DNA of 5,695 bases, taken from Phycisphaerae bacterium. GTDB taxonomy: Bacteria; Planctomycetota; Phycisphaerae; SM23-33. The position numbers and the translations under genes were made by a program. Positions 5,345-5,695 of the stretch are shown here, in pieces (position 1 is the first letter of the stretch; each line of letters begins with the position of its first letter). The notes under the pieces are model-generated. The model saw nothing but the letters and a program-made list of their open reading frames with translations, ran no database searches and was not told the origin of the DNA. The DNA lies in the NCBI GenBank assembly GCA_030754715.1, contig JASLZV010000139.1, positions 1 to 5,695 of the forward strand, read 5' to 3'.

Positions 5345-5695
5345 ATGGTAGATCACAATCTCATTCAGTCGCTGGGAATTCGCGACGAAGACGTGGAACA
5401 GGAATTATCCAAGGCGATGGGCGAGAAGTTCAGTCTGGACGCCCTCGGCGAAATGATTCAGGAAAAGACTCCCCATGAACCGGGCAAGGTCCTTACCGGA
5501 CATGTGGTCAGCGTGGCTGGCGACGACGTGGTGGTGGAAGTCGGCCTCAAAAGCGAGGGGCTGGTCCCTATCAATGAGTTTGGCAACCGCGACAACGTGA
5601 AAGTCGGCATGGAGGTCGAGGTATTCTTGGAAGAGATAGAGTCCGACGGCGGGTTGGTAGTTCTGTCCAAACGCAAGGCCGACCGGATCCGTGGC
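5345..5695 (+). CDS. rpsA: 30S ribosomal protein S1, 3' end missing
   Basis: S1 binds mRNA on the 30S subunit and helps initiation on structured or weak-SD messages. The frame is open from ATG 5345 to the window edge, giving 117 residues. After an acidic, helical N-terminal segment (residues 1-45), an S1 OB-fold domain begins at about Gly47: GKVLTGHVVSVAGDDVVVEVGLKSEGLVP, here split as GKVLTGHVVSVAGDD and VVVEVGLKSEGLVP, then INEF, VGMEVEVFLEEIE and GLVVLSKRKADR. This form of the first domain, with VGLKSEG and VVLSK-x-KA, is typical of bacterial S1. The usual further S1 repeats would lie beyond the window. The start has only a weak AGG at 5336-5338, 6 nt upstream. A long structured leader precedes it. 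Another S1-domain protein is possible but less likely. Confidence 0.88.
   Translation, partial: MVDHNLIQSLGIRDEDVEQELSKAMGEKFSLDALGEMIQEKTPHEPGKVLTGHVVSVAGDDVVVEVGLKSEGLVPINEFGNRDNVKVGMEVEVFLEEIESDGGLVVLSKRKADRIRG

Overview
The window is GC-rich, dense bacterial chromosome and mostly housekeeping. The best guess for the host is a planctomycete, possibly of the Phycisphaerae type. The basis is indirect: high GC with GC-ending codons, a Thr/Gln/Pro-rich low-complexity tail on SecG, an extracytoplasmic chitobiase-type domain fused to a core membrane protein, and period-7 intergenic repeats of a kind I associate with such genomes. Nothing in the window proves the phylum.

Positions 1-2973 are a rightward gene cluster: the 3' part of secG, then yicC, gmk, rpoZ and coaC. 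The order yicC-gmk-rpoZ-coaBC is widely conserved (for example yloC-remA-gmk-rpoZ-coaBC in Bacillus). Spacing is tight except between yicC and gmk, where about 97 bp hold an inverted pair of period-7 repeats around a 10-bp-phased GAAACA triplet. gmk and rpoZ overlap by 4 bp (ATGA). The coenzyme A gene here encodes only the decarboxylase half, with no CoaB synthetase domain following. The cluster combines protein export, RNA turnover, GMP to GDP conversion, the RNA polymerase omega subunit and coenzyme A synthesis.

Positions 3083-3613 hold a leftward gene for a small nitroreductase-family flavoprotein, convergent with coaC. Positions 3614-4101 (about 490 bp) contain no convincing gene. They do contain several symmetric elements: a nested inverted repeat just upstream of the nitroreductase, a long-range stem-loop, and an 8-bp direct repeat spaced by exactly 20 bp ahead of aroF. 

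Positions 4102-5136 encode a class I DAHP synthase of the AroF/AroG type, the first enzyme of the shikimate pathway, with all four metal ligands visible. A 208-bp gap follows, with a candidate promoter and a strongly structured leader. Ribosomal protein S1 (rpsA) then starts at 5345 and runs off the right edge.

I found no mobile element, CRISPR array, tRNA or rRNA, and no obvious novel multi-gene system. The most unusual points are the SecG fusion, the repeat element sitting on the gmk start, the Ser at the usual Cys position of the CoaC clamp, and the rpsA leader with competing stems.
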